A DNA stretch of 64,000 bases. It comes from Pseudomonas sp. Root71. Its GTDB lineage: Bacteria; Pseudomonadota; Gammaproteobacteria; Pseudomonadales; Pseudomonadaceae. The stretch lies in contig NZ_LMHY01000003.1 in NCBI RefSeq assembly GCF_001429045.1, forward strand, positions 59,636 through 123,635, given 5' to 3'. Shown here piece by piece: positions 51,153 to 59,563 of this stretch (position 1 is the stretch's first letter; each line of letters opens with the position of its first letter). The notes under the pieces were generated by a model. The model was not told where the DNA came from. It saw nothing but the letters and a program-made list of their open reading frames with translations, and ran no database searches. Made by a program: the position numbers and the translations under genes.

Positions 51153-51830
51153 ATGTCCCTGGACCGTAAACTGTTTGTTGGCGTCGCACTGACATACCTG
51201 CTACTCAGCGGTTGCACCTCCCAAGTCACTGAACGCGAGCAATATTCGGGCTTCCTGTCCAACTACAACAACCTGCAAGAAGTGACCACCGCCACGGGTG
51301 AGAAGGCAATGCGCTGGGTGAGCCCGTCGTGGAACCCGAATGCGTATGACACCATCGCGTTCAGAACGCTGGAGTTTTATCCCTCGCCCAAACCCAACGA
51401 ACAGGTCAATCAACAAACGCTGGCCGACTTGCAGGACTTCATGTCCAGGAAGGCCAAAATCGTACTGGGCCAGAAATACCAGAGGGTGTCTAACGCCGCC
51501 GCCGCACCAGCCAGGTCACGCCCCCTGATTCTTCGTGCGGCAATCACTGGCGTCAGCGCCTCGAACGAAGGCATGAAGTGGTATGAAGTGATGCCGATTG
51601 CGGCCGTTGTCGGAGCGACACAGGCAGCTACCGGTCACCGGGATCAAGACACTAACCTATTCATTGAAGCCGAGTTCATTGACGCAAGAACCAATCAAAC
51701 AATGGCCAAAGTGGTGCGTAAGGTATTCGGCAACCCGTTAGAGAACGAAAGTCAGAAAATCACCACCAAGGACTTTAAAGACGCTATCGAAAAACTGAAT
51801 ACCGATCTCTGGACGTTCATCCACAGCTGA
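51153..51830 (+). CDS. DUF3313 lipoprotein
   Basis: The 225-residue protein has a lipoprotein signal (MSLDRKLFVGVALTYLLLSG-C, lipobox LLSGC) and so is anchored by Cys20 or 21. The mature part has the DUF3313 features FLSNYNNLQEV, WVSPSWNPNAYDTIAF and IEAEFIDARTNQTMAKVVRK. The family is found in many Gram-negative envelopes and its function is not established. It stands alone. The aromatic residues at 39-61 are typical. Confidence 0.85.
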   Translation: MSLDRKLFVGVALTYLLLSGCTSQVTEREQYSGFLSNYNNLQEVTTATGEKAMRWVSPSWNPNAYDTIAFRTLEFYPSPKPNEQVNQQTLADLQDFMSRKAKIVLGQKYQRVSNAAAAPARSRPLILRAAITGVSASNEGMKWYEVMPIAAVVGATQAATGHRDQDTNLFIEAEFIDARTNQTMAKVVRKVFGNPLENESQKITTKDFKDAIEKLNTDLWTFIHS

Positions 51831-51951
51831 CCGCTAATAAACTTTCAGCTTCTTTCTCCCCTTGCGCCCTGCCAGCCGATGCGCGCCCCTGTATATGTTG
51901 AGGCGGCGATCCGACTTGCCCGCGAACACGACGACACACTGGCTGCTTTGG

Positions 51952-52000
51952 GCCGGCAGTTGACGTTGATGACAGGCAACAATCGGCCAACAGCGGCCCC
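51952..52000. repeat. Copy of a short interspersed motif
   Basis: The core GACAGGCAACAATCGGCCA is followed by ACAGCGG (51971-51996). It recurs with small changes at 53734-53757 and 47487-47512, and in weaker form at 41082. It occurs only between genes. Confidence 0.5.
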
Positions 52001-52063
52001 TGACCACCGTGGGGAGTATAATTTCACCACGGTGGACTTATTCCCCCTTGGAATTTAACTAAG

Positions 52064-52489
52064 TTACTCGTAACTGATGATTCCGAGTTGCTTTGCCATA
52101 AACAGTTCGTTCCGCTCAACGATCTCCTCGATCACTTTCCCCTCTTTGTTAAACCGAAAATACGTCAGAGCGGTCCAAGTCAAGCTCTTGCCTTCTACGT
52201 TAAAGCCGTGCCATGTATTCGAGCCAGTAGCACAGTGCGTCAACGCGACTACAACAACGTCATCCGTGACAACTTCCTTGCTGAACGTAGTTTCAATTGT
52301 TTTATATCGTTCGAGAACATTTTCGCTCAAGGCTCGCTTAAAGTTTTCCAAACCACCTATCGGAGCATCGCAGTCCGGTCGATGCACAACCACATTGACA
52401 TCGAAATACTCGGAAACCCGCTCAACATCCTTACCATCCACGCAGTATTTAAAGTAGTTCTTCACCGAATCTAGATTTTTGACACCCAT
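52064..52489 (-). CDS. SnoaL-like / NTF2-fold protein
   Basis: The start at 52489 (MGVKNLDSVKNYFKYC) has GAGGAG upstream and gives 141 residues. The pattern YFDVNVVVHRPDCDAPIGGL, then VVALTHCATGSNTWHGFNVE, TYFRFNKEGKVIEEIVERNE resembles the SnoaL-like polyketide cyclase/NTF2 group, small cone-shaped proteins that bind or isomerise small molecules. Base composition is AT-richer than that of the flanking regions. It is divergent from a LysR gene that shares this composition. Confidence 0.75.
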   Translation of the reverse strand: MGVKNLDSVKNYFKYCVDGKDVERVSEYFDVNVVVHRPDCDAPIGGLENFKRALSENVLERYKTIETTFSKEVVTDDVVVVALTHCATGSNTWHGFNVEGKSLTWTALTYFRFNKEGKVIEEIVERNELFMAKQLGIISYE

Positions 52490-52673
52490 ACGACACTTAC
52501 TCCTCTCAGATTGATAACAAGCAATACATCCCAAAGCTTTATAAAAGGCCGCCCCGCTCAAAAGGAGCCGTATACCAGAAGCGTTACATCAATTCGAATA
52601 AGACCTTTTGCACACTTCACGAGTGATTAACTGGAACGACCCAGCGCGCCAGGTACATTCTAGGAGGGGTTAT

Positions 52674-52725
52674 GGTATTCGTAAATCTAGAATATATTAG
52701 ACCTGATATCGAATATTGGAATACC
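52674..52725. promoter_or_regulatory. Long dyad overlapping the start region of the LysR gene
   Basis: The arms GGTATTC (52674-52680) and GAATACC (52719-52725) are perfect, 38 bases apart, and the right arm ends two bases before the ATG. Between them lie the further near-palindromes TCTAGAATATATTAGA and ATATCGAATAT. The arrangement suggests that the regulator blocks its own ribosome site and promoter. Confidence 0.55.
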
Positions 52726-52727
52726 AC

Positions 52728-53678
52728 ATGAGTCTGGAACGGTTGGAAAAATGGGCAACAGTCAGGCATTTCCGCCTGGCGATTGCGTTGTTTGAATATG
52801 GCAGTGTTTTGCACGCCGCACGCTCGCTGAACCTCTCACAGCCTACAGCGAGCAAGCTACTACAGGATCTGGAAGAGGCTGTAGGGGCTCAGCTCTACAC
52901 CCGAAATCGTAGGGGGGTTACGCCTACGGAGCTTGGTCGGGACTTTGTACAGCGCAGCCGGATGATCCTTGCCCAACTGGATCATGTATCCCAAGCAATC
53001 GACGCGCTTGGAAAAGGGCATGCCGGGCGTGTTGCTATAGGAAGCGTGTTAACAGGGTCAAGTTATCTTGTGCCAGCAGCCATCGCACGACTCTGGGCAA
53101 GCCGACCAAGCATCCGCATCAAAATCATCGATGGTGTAAGCGGAGAACTAATACCTCGGCTCATCTCGGGCGAATTGGACTTCTTGATTGGGAGACTTTC
53201 CGATGTCAGCTCAAGCGTCGTTGTCGCTCAGGAGGCACTTATTAGCGAAAACGCCGTCATCGTTGCGCGCCGTGACCACCCTCTTGCCCAGCAAACAGAG
53301 GTTAAACTGGAAGAGCTCGCGCGCGAAGCATGGATACTGCCCCCAATAGAAACTACTTTACGGAAGCAGTTCGATAATATCTTTCATCGAAATGACATCA
53401 ATCCACCACATGCAACGATAGAAACCGCATCATTCTTTAATATACTTTGGTTATTAAAACAGACCGATTTTCTTGGGATATTACCACAATCAGTTATTTC
53501 TGACCCAGCACACAGTAAGGAACTAATCCGCCTCCCGGCTTTTGAACCTCTAATTCTGGAACAAATTGGTGTTTCCCGACTAGCAGACGCTACATTGTCA
53601 CCTGCCGCTTCCGCTTTATTGGACTCACTAAGAGAGATTATGCACAACACCCAAAAAATGGGCGGATACCTTCCGTGA
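52728..53678 (+). CDS. LysR family transcriptional regulator (GbpR/PecT-like)
   Basis: The start at 52728 (MSLERLEKWATVRHFR) gives 316 residues. The helix-turn-helix reads GSVLHAARSLNLSQPTASKL, then LQDLEEAVGAQLYTRNRRGV. An effector domain follows (RVAIGSVLTGSSYLVPAAIA, RLISGELDFLIGRLSD). The 'FGGRRGVTPTELG-type' segment seen here as NRRGVTPTELGRDFV places it with sugar- and galactose-responsive LysR proteins. It lies between a SnoaL-like gene and a sugar-nucleotide-type dehydrogenase. Composition is AT-rich for the genome. Confidence 0.88.
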   Translation: MSLERLEKWATVRHFRLAIALFEYGSVLHAARSLNLSQPTASKLLQDLEEAVGAQLYTRNRRGVTPTELGRDFVQRSRMILAQLDHVSQAIDALGKGHAGRVAIGSVLTGSSYLVPAAIARLWASRPSIRIKIIDGVSGELIPRLISGELDFLIGRLSDVSSSVVVAQEALISENAVIVARRDHPLAQQTEVKLEELAREAWILPPIETTLRKQFDNIFHRNDINPPHATIETASFFNILWLLKQTDFLGILPQSVISDPAHSKELIRLPAFEPLILEQIGVSRLADATLSPAASALLDSLREIMHNTQKMGGYLP

Positions 53679-53733
53679 GAGAAGGAGTTCTAATCGTTGC
53701 AATAGCCCATCGAATTGACGGGCAGCCTTGAGA

Positions 53734-53757
53734 ACAGGCAGCAATCGGCCAGAAGCG
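53734..53757. repeat. Copy of a short interspersed motif
   Basis: ACAGGCAGCAATCGGCCAGA, then AGCGG, lies between the LysR stop and the dehydrogenase start. It matches the copy at 51971-51996 closely. Confidence 0.5.
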
Positions 53758-53841
53758 GACGTATTGACACTTGTTACTCTCATTGGAAGTTGTCAACCGA
53801 CCACGACGCTGGGAAGCTACAGTGACGTTTACCATAAGGAC

Positions 53842-54591
53842 ATGCTGAAAATGAACGCGCGAAAAATTTTAATCACAGGTGCTGCGGGCCGAATCGGCAG
53901 CGCTTTTTGGAAAGCGTATTACGATAAATCGGATTTGCGTTTAGCCGACATAGATGTATCAACACTTCCGCAATCGGCACAACGTTTCGCTCTCGACATC
54001 AGCGTTCAAGCCAGTTGCCTTGAAGCTTGCGAAGGCATACATACAGTGATTCATCTAGCTGCTGACCCTCGCCCAGACGCCGATTTCATGACCTCCCTGC
54101 TCCCTGTGAATATTGTGGGCACCTACAACATGCTATTCGCCGCAAAGGCTCAAGGCTGCGAGCGCTTTATATTTGCGAGCAGCGCTCAGGCTATCGAAGG
54201 TTATCCAGAGGATGTTCAGATACATGAATGTATGGCACCTAAGCCAGGCAATCTATACGGGGTCAGCAAAGCGTTCGGGGAAGCTCTGGCTTCGATGTAT
54301 GCAAACGATGGTCAAATGACAACAATCGCAGTCCGTATTGCAAACGTAGCTATATTTCACCAAGGGGAAAACCACAGTCACAGGGATGTAGCTGCTTTTA
54401 TTAGTGTCAGGGATGTTGTTGCACTACTTAAAAATTGCGTCGAGGCCGAGCTGAGCGGATTTCATGTTATCCACGGGGTCTCAGATAACAGATATAAGCG
54501 ACTTTCTATCGAGAAGACCAGAAAAGTTGTGGGATACGCCCCCCTTGATGATGGATTTGAGATTCTGGAAGGACACGCTCAACCTGACTGA
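53842..54591 (+). CDS. NAD-dependent epimerase/dehydratase family protein (uronate dehydrogenase-like)
   Basis: The start at 53842 (MLKMNARKILITGAAG) has AAGGAC upstream; ATG at 53851 is also possible. The protein is 249 residues. It is an extended SDR with the NAD motif GAAGRIG (about 12-18), the segment VIHLAADPRPDADF, and the catalytic Ser (FASSAQ) with Y-x3-K (YGVSK, about 148-152). Its length and HLAADP motif match uronate dehydrogenases, which oxidise galacturonate or glucuronate to the lactone. It follows the LysR gene in an AT-rich patch. Confidence 0.8.
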   Translation: MLKMNARKILITGAAGRIGSAFWKAYYDKSDLRLADIDVSTLPQSAQRFALDISVQASCLEACEGIHTVIHLAADPRPDADFMTSLLPVNIVGTYNMLFAAKAQGCERFIFASSAQAIEGYPEDVQIHECMAPKPGNLYGVSKAFGEALASMYANDGQMTTIAVRIANVAIFHQGENHSHRDVAAFISVRDVVALLKNCVEAELSGFHVIHGVSDNRYKRLSIEKTRKVVGYAPLDDGFEILEGHAQPD

Positions 54592-55066
54592 ACTACTTCA
54601 TTATCAGCTGTCTCTTCGACTGTCCGTTTCGGGTCGAAAGTGACCACTCTGCGACAGGGAGTCTCCCGGGCCATCAAGCTACAAAATCAAGTGCGATTCA
54701 GATAGCCCTGGCGGGATTGGAAATTCTTTTTTGCACCTGCGTCCTGGACAGGTTTTGCTCGATGATGGTCAAGATGACCGCGCAGCAGATGAGCTAATGC
54801 GCGCATACATGGGAGCTGGCCCAGAGATTTTCGCTGCGGAAGACGCCCGCTACCTGACTTTTCGCAAAATACGTGCTGATCTTGACGTACCATAACTATT
54901 GGCCCACCTGTTTTACGTCCAGGGTCCCTAGACACCCTGACGTGAGCGCCATGGGACGAATGCGGCCATCCGGCAAACGGTCATTCAACGTAGACAAAAC
55001 CAGGGGCGATTCAGAAGATGTCCCGACCAACCTCGCTCACCCCGCAGCCCTGCCATACTGTTCAAC
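54592..55066. other. 475-base region with a decayed gene fragment
   Basis: Apart from the TPR-like fragment described separately, nothing supportable is present. The minus-strand frame at 54687-54935 is a shadow of that fragment. Confidence 0.5.
54662..54895 (+). pseudogene. C-terminal remnant of a TPR-like protein
   Basis: In one plus-strand frame, without a start codon, the sequence reads GIGNSFLHLRPGQVLLDDGQ, then DDRAADELMRAYMGAGPEIF and AAEDARYLTF, ending at a TAA (54893-54895). This matches my memory of the C-terminal end of small tetratricopeptide-like proteins of pseudomonads often found with secreted-toxin loci. The N-terminal part is missing, so it is a relic. The family call is moderately sure; decay is clear from the missing start. 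Confidence 0.5.
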
Positions 55067-55807
55067 ATGACCAGTGCAACTTTCCGCTTCTTTGATGAGC
55101 TCAACGATTTCCTGCCGGCCGAACGGCGGCGGCAACCCTTCACCTGCCAGTGCGCGCAAGGGGCGACGGTCAAGCACATGATCGAGGCGCTCGGGGTGCC
55201 GCACACCGAGGTCGAACTGGTGCTGCTCAACGGCGAGTCGGTGGGCCTGGAGCGGGTGATCCTCGACAGTGACCGGCTGGCGGTGTATCCCAAGTTCGAA
55301 GCGCTGGACATCAGCCCCCTGCTGAAAATTCGTGCGCAACCTTTAAGGGTGCTGCGTTTCGTCGCGGATGCGCACCTTGGCGGGCTGGCCAGCCTGCTGC
55401 GCATGAGCGGCTTCGACACCCTCTACGACAATGGCTTCGAGGATGGCGAGATCGCCGAGATCGCTGCGCAGCAAGGACGCATCGTGCTGACCCGCGACCG
55501 CGAACTGCTCAAGCGGCGAATCATCAGCCACGGCTGTTATGTGCATGCCCTGAAACCCTCGCTGCAGTTGCGCGAATTGTACGAGCGCCTCGACCTGGCG
55601 CGTAGTGCGCGGCCATTCAGCCTGTGCCTTCATTGCAACCTGCCGCTGCACGAGATCAGCCTGGAACTGGCCCGGACGCAGGTGCCGCCACGCATCGGCG
55701 CCCTCTATTCGCACTTCCTGCGCTGCGACGCCTGCCAGCGGGTTTACTGGGAGGGTTCGCACTGGCGCGGTATGTGTGCATTGCTGGCACCGCTGCTGAA
55801 CCGATAG
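55067..55807 (+). CDS. ThiS-like/Mut7-C RNase-domain protein
   Basis: The 246-residue protein joins an N-terminal ubiquitin/ThiS-like domain (about 1-90; TFRFFDELNDFLPAERRRQP and VVLLNGESV-type strands) with a Mut7-C domain. Mut7-C is a PIN-like nuclease fold: LRFVADAHLGGLASLLRMSG, IVLTRDRELLKRR. A C-terminal zinc ribbon has four cysteines (CLHC at about 188, CDAC at about 224). The D residues of the PIN-like site (D105, D127, D147 region) are present. Function is not established. It has no operon partner; the TonB receptor gene follows after 108 bases. Confidence 0.88.
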   Translation: MTSATFRFFDELNDFLPAERRRQPFTCQCAQGATVKHMIEALGVPHTEVELVLLNGESVGLERVILDSDRLAVYPKFEALDISPLLKIRAQPLRVLRFVADAHLGGLASLLRMSGFDTLYDNGFEDGEIAEIAAQQGRIVLTRDRELLKRRIISHGCYVHALKPSLQLRELYERLDLARSARPFSLCLHCNLPLHEISLELARTQVPPRIGALYSHFLRCDACQRVYWEGSHWRGMCALLAPLLNR

Positions 55808-55915
55808 CCGCCAGCCCTTGGCGGAAAAAAAATAACAAAATTGCCATGTGCTCCCTTCGTACCTTCTTGCGTCGCACTGTTCATTGCCCGTTCCCGTACG
55901 TCTGGAGTTTTCCCA

Positions 55916-58042
55916 ATGCCCTCGCCTCATTCCTTGCCCGCTGCGCTGCTGGGCCTGGCCCTTGTTTGTCCGGCCATGACCGAGGCGCAGGGCCTGGAGC
56001 TGGGACAAGTGCTGATTGGCGCCGAGGACCAGAGCGATGAAGACCAGGGAATCGAGGACGCCAGGGCCCGGCTGGCCCAGGTGCCCGGAGGCACTAACGT
56101 GGTCGACATGCGCCGTCCGTTGCAGGGCCGCGTGGCCAGCAACCAGGATGTGCTGGCTTACCAGCCGGGGATCTATGCCCAGTCGGCGGGTAACGAAGGG
56201 GTGAAGATCTCGATCCGCGGGTCGGGCATCAACCGTGCCCCGGGCGCCCACGCCTCGGGGCTGTACACCCTGCTCGACGGTCTGCCGCTGACCGGTCCCG
56301 GCGGCACGCCCTATGAATTGCTGGAACCGCTGTGGCTCGACCATGTGGAAGTGCTGCGCGGCGCCAACGGGTTCGACCGGGGCGCCCTGGCCCTGGGCGG
56401 GGCCATCGATTATGTCAGCCATACCGGCTACGACGCGCCGAAGTTGCAGGTACGCTACGCAACGGGCAGTCACGGCTATCAGCAGCGTCAGGTCAGCTCC
56501 GGACAGGTGCTGGGTGACTTCGATTACTACGTGGCCATGACCGACGCCAACGCCGACGGCTACCAGGACCACACGGCCAGCGAGAGCCAGGGGGTCATCG
56601 CCAACTTCGGTTACCGCTTCAACCCCAACCTGCAAACGCGCTTCTACCTGCGCCACCGCCAGACCGACAACGACCTCGCGGGACGGGTGACCAAGCACTC
56701 CATCGAACACGACCCACGGGCGGCCAACCCGGCCTACGTGGCGCGGGATGACCGCCGCGACGAGCCGGGCAGCACCTTTATCGGCAACAAGACCACTTGG
56801 TACATCGATGACGATTCGAGTATCCAGACCGGCCTTGTCTACCACGACTACCCCATGGACTTGCGCGAGGGCCCCAACCGCCTGAAGGTGGCATACACCG
56901 ATGTCAGCGGCACGTTCGACTACAAGCGTCGCGACACGCTCTGGGGGCTGGAAAGCCAAAGCACCCTGGACCTGCGAATGACCAAACACCTGCCCAACGC
57001 CGGTGCCAGCGAGTTCGTGCGCATCCCCACCGGCAATACCGCCGGTTATGCACCAGGCACACTGATTCGCAACTTCACCTACCAGGGCTCGGACACGGTC
57101 CTGCATGCCGGCAATGACCTGGAGATCGCCGACGACCTGTGGCTGACCACCGGCCTCGCCGCGATCTACACCCGCCGTGAAAGCGATGTCACCTACCCGC
57201 CGGAAGGTGGCAAGACCAGCCTGCACGACTGGGACTACGCCCCACGCGTGGGCCTGCGCTACCAACTGACACCGGACCTGCAACTGTTCGGCAATCTCAG
57301 CCGCTCGGTCGAGGCACCGCACCCGTGGTCGCTGATCTATAGCTCGAACATCCGATTCCCCGCAGGCAGCGGCGTCGCCACGGGCGCCCAGCGCCAACCG
57401 GTCACGCTGCAAAACCAGACCGCCACCACCCTGGAAATCGGCGGTCGCGGGGACAGCACGCTGGGGCAATGGAGCCTGGCCTGGTACTACGCCCAGGTGC
57501 GCCACGAACTTCTTTCGGTGCTGCCGGACGCCAACGCCACCACGCCCTACGAACTCAACGCCAGCCCCACCGTGCACCAGGGTGTGGAAGCCAGCCTGCT
57601 GAGCCCCCTCTGGTCGCCCGACGATGGCGGCCAGTTGAGCCTGCGCCAGAGCTATACCTTCAGTGACTTCCATTACCGCGACGATGAACGCTTCGGCGAC
57701 AACCGCCTGCCGGGCCTGCCGATGCACTATTACCAGGGCGAACTGCGCTACGACTGGCCACAAGGCTTTTTCGCCACGGTCAACACGCAATGGGTGTCCA
57801 AAGTGGCGGTCGACTACGCCAACAGCTACTACGCCGATCCCTACGCCCTATTCGGCGCGACGCTGGGCTACAACGCACCCAAGGGTGACTGGCAGACCTG
57901 GCTGGACCTGCGCAACCTGACCGACAAGCACTATGCCGCCACGGTCACGCCGGGCTACGACGACAAAGGGCTGGACGCGGCACGCTCCACCCCGGGGGAA
58001 GGCATGGCGATGTACCTCGGGGTGTCGTGGAGCCTGCTCTGA
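55916..58042 (+). CDS. TonB-dependent outer-membrane receptor
   Basis: The start at 55916 (MPSPHSLPAALLGLAL) gives a signal peptide ending near AEAQG and a 708-residue protein. The plug domain includes NVVDMRRPLQGRVASNQDVL, GVKISIRGSGINR and GLYTLLDGLPLTGPGG, and the long beta-barrel follows (NPNLQTRFYLRHRQTDND...). It imports a chelated metal or similar ligand with TonB energy. It differs from classical siderophore receptors in its short N-terminus and lack of a signalling domain. It is followed by a DUF1704 gene, with which it probably forms an operon. Confidence 0.9.
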   Translation: MPSPHSLPAALLGLALVCPAMTEAQGLELGQVLIGAEDQSDEDQGIEDARARLAQVPGGTNVVDMRRPLQGRVASNQDVLAYQPGIYAQSAGNEGVKISIRGSGINRAPGAHASGLYTLLDGLPLTGPGGTPYELLEPLWLDHVEVLRGANGFDRGALALGGAIDYVSHTGYDAPKLQVRYATGSHGYQQRQVSSGQVLGDFDYYVAMTDANADGYQDHTASESQGVIANFGYRFNPNLQTRFYLRHRQTDNDLAGRVTKHSIEHDPRAANPAYVARDDRRDEPGSTFIGNKTTWYIDDDSSIQTGLVYHDYPMDLREGPNRLKVAYTDVSGTFDYKRRDTLWGLESQSTLDLRMTKHLPNAGASEFVRIPTGNTAGYAPGTLIRNFTYQGSDTVLHAGNDLEIADDLWLTTGLAAIYTRRESDVTYPPEGGKTSLHDWDYAPRVGLRYQLTPDLQLFGNLSRSVEAPHPWSLIYSSNIRFPAGSGVATGAQRQPVTLQNQTATTLEIGGRGDSTLGQWSLAWYYAQVRHELLSVLPDANATTPYELNASPTVHQGVEASLLSPLWSPDDGGQLSLRQSYTFSDFHYRDDERFGDNRLPGLPMHYYQGELRYDWPQGFFATVNTQWVSKVAVDYANSYYADPYALFGATLGYNAPKGDWQTWLDLRNLTDKHYAATVTPGYDDKGLDAARSTPGEGMAMYLGVSWSLL

Positions 58043-58129
58043 GGCCGCTTGCCTGTCTTCGCAAACGTACGCAACCGCACGCGACGACTAAGCTTTTGTA
58101 ACGCCACTTCGTCTCTCAAGGAGCTATCC

Positions 58130-59407
58130 ATGAGCGCCGCCGCCCTGTCCGAACTCGATGCCGCCCTGCCCGGCCTGACCCGCAAGATCCGCGTGCTGGA
58201 TGCCCTGTCCTGGCCGGACGGCGTCGAGGAAGACTTCCTGACGAAATGGCGCGGCGGGCGGGCCGAGCTACCCAAGGTCGAGTTGCAGCCCCGCGACCAC
58301 AGCGCCGACATCGCCGCCCTGGAAACCTTTATCAGCCATTGCGATGTGGGGCATCCGGCCGGGAATTTCCTGGCCATGACTGCCCGTAGCTATGCCACGG
58401 CCGGACACATGCTGGGGGCCATTGGCACTCCTGCCTTTACCCAATATTCGTCAGCGCTGTACCGGCGCCCGGATTTCTATTACACGCGCTTGCAACTGAG
58501 CATGCTCGATGCGGCCCGGTTCTTCCTCAAGACCACCGACGCCCTGCTGGGCGGTGCGCGGATTCCACCCTGCCCGGCCGAGATCCCGGCCAAGGCGTTC
58601 GCCGCCTGGATTCAACCGGAGCTTGACCGCTTCTTCGGCGCCGGACAGATCACGGTCGTGCTCGATCCGAACCTGGCCGCCAAGGCCATCGCCGGATCGA
58701 GCCGCATCCGCCTGCGGGCCAGCGCGCTGTTCTCGGAACTGGACAAGCATCAGCTGTTGCAACACGAAGCCTTCGTGCATGTCGCCACGGCACAGAACGG
58801 CGCGCGCCAGCCCAACCTCACAAGCCTGGGCCTGGGAGCGCCCCGCACCACCCAGACCCAGGAAGGCATTGCCACCCTGGCCGAACTGTTCACCGGCAGC
58901 ATGGACATCAACCGCCTGCGTCGCCTGGCCCTGCGCGTGCTCGCCGTCCAGCAGGCACTGGAGGGTGCCGACTTCATCCAGGTGTTCGAAGGTTTTCTGG
59001 CGGCCGGGCAGACAGAAGAGGAATCCTTCCGCTCGACCCAAAGGGTATTGCGCGGCACCGACCTGCGGGGTGGTTCGGCGTTCACCAAGGATGCCGCTTA
59101 CCTGACCGGCTTGCTCGGTGTCCACACCCTGTTGCGTATCGCAATTCGCGATAACCGGCCGGAACTGGTGGGGCATCTGTTTGCCGGGCGCCTCAGCCTG
59201 GGTGACACCGTTCGCCTGGCGCCCCTGTTCGATTCCGGCTGGCTCAAGGGGCCGGTCTATCTTCCTGCCTGGGCCACCGACCTACGCCTGCTGGCCGCCA
59301 ACCTGGCCTTCTCGGCGTTCATCGCCCAGATCAAGCTGGATGTGCTGGACCTGGATGTGTTCATGGCATTCGCCGAAGAACACGAAAGCGATGCCAGCGC
59401 CCAGTGA
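58130..59407 (+). CDS. DUF1704/QEGLA-motif metallopeptidase-like protein
   Basis: The start at 58130 (MSAAALSELDAALPGL) follows AAGGAGCTATCC and gives 425 residues. It has the HExxxH-type zinc motif QHEAFVHVAT (about 214) and the family motif TQEGIATLAE (about 240), whence the annotation 'flavohemoglobin expression-modulating QEGLA motif protein'. Relatives include tyrosine carboxypeptidase-type metallopeptidases. It is cytoplasmic, with no signal. It lies 88 bases after the TonB receptor; co-transcription would suggest a shared metal or peptide substrate. Confidence 0.88.
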   Translation: MSAAALSELDAALPGLTRKIRVLDALSWPDGVEEDFLTKWRGGRAELPKVELQPRDHSADIAALETFISHCDVGHPAGNFLAMTARSYATAGHMLGAIGTPAFTQYSSALYRRPDFYYTRLQLSMLDAARFFLKTTDALLGGARIPPCPAEIPAKAFAAWIQPELDRFFGAGQITVVLDPNLAAKAIAGSSRIRLRASALFSELDKHQLLQHEAFVHVATAQNGARQPNLTSLGLGAPRTTQTQEGIATLAELFTGSMDINRLRRLALRVLAVQQALEGADFIQVFEGFLAAGQTEEESFRSTQRVLRGTDLRGGSAFTKDAAYLTGLLGVHTLLRIAIRDNRPELVGHLFAGRLSLGDTVRLAPLFDSGWLKGPVYLPAWATDLRLLAANLAFSAFIAQIKLDVLDLDVFMAFAEEHESDASAQ

Positions 59408-59563
59408 TCGACGCGCAATTTTACAGGCAGCCTTGACTCTCCAAATCAACTGCTACCATTAGGAAGCGGTGTCGAGGCCAGGCTCTGTGGCTTGCAAAGT
59501 CGGCTTCACCTGCCAGGGATTGGTCCACCCACTTCAAGCCTGCCTGACCCCATGGGGGGTGCA

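Noticed and set aside
53638..53835. 65-codon minus-strand ORF across the interspersed motif
   Set aside because: It is made mostly of the dispersed repeat read in frame; such ORFs recur wherever the motif does and are not credible genes.
55343..57790. 815-codon minus-strand ORF opposite the Mut7-C and TonB receptor genes
   Set aside because: It is antisense to two real genes and has a composition typical of codon shadowing (Val/Ala/Gly/His/Arg-rich) with no motif.
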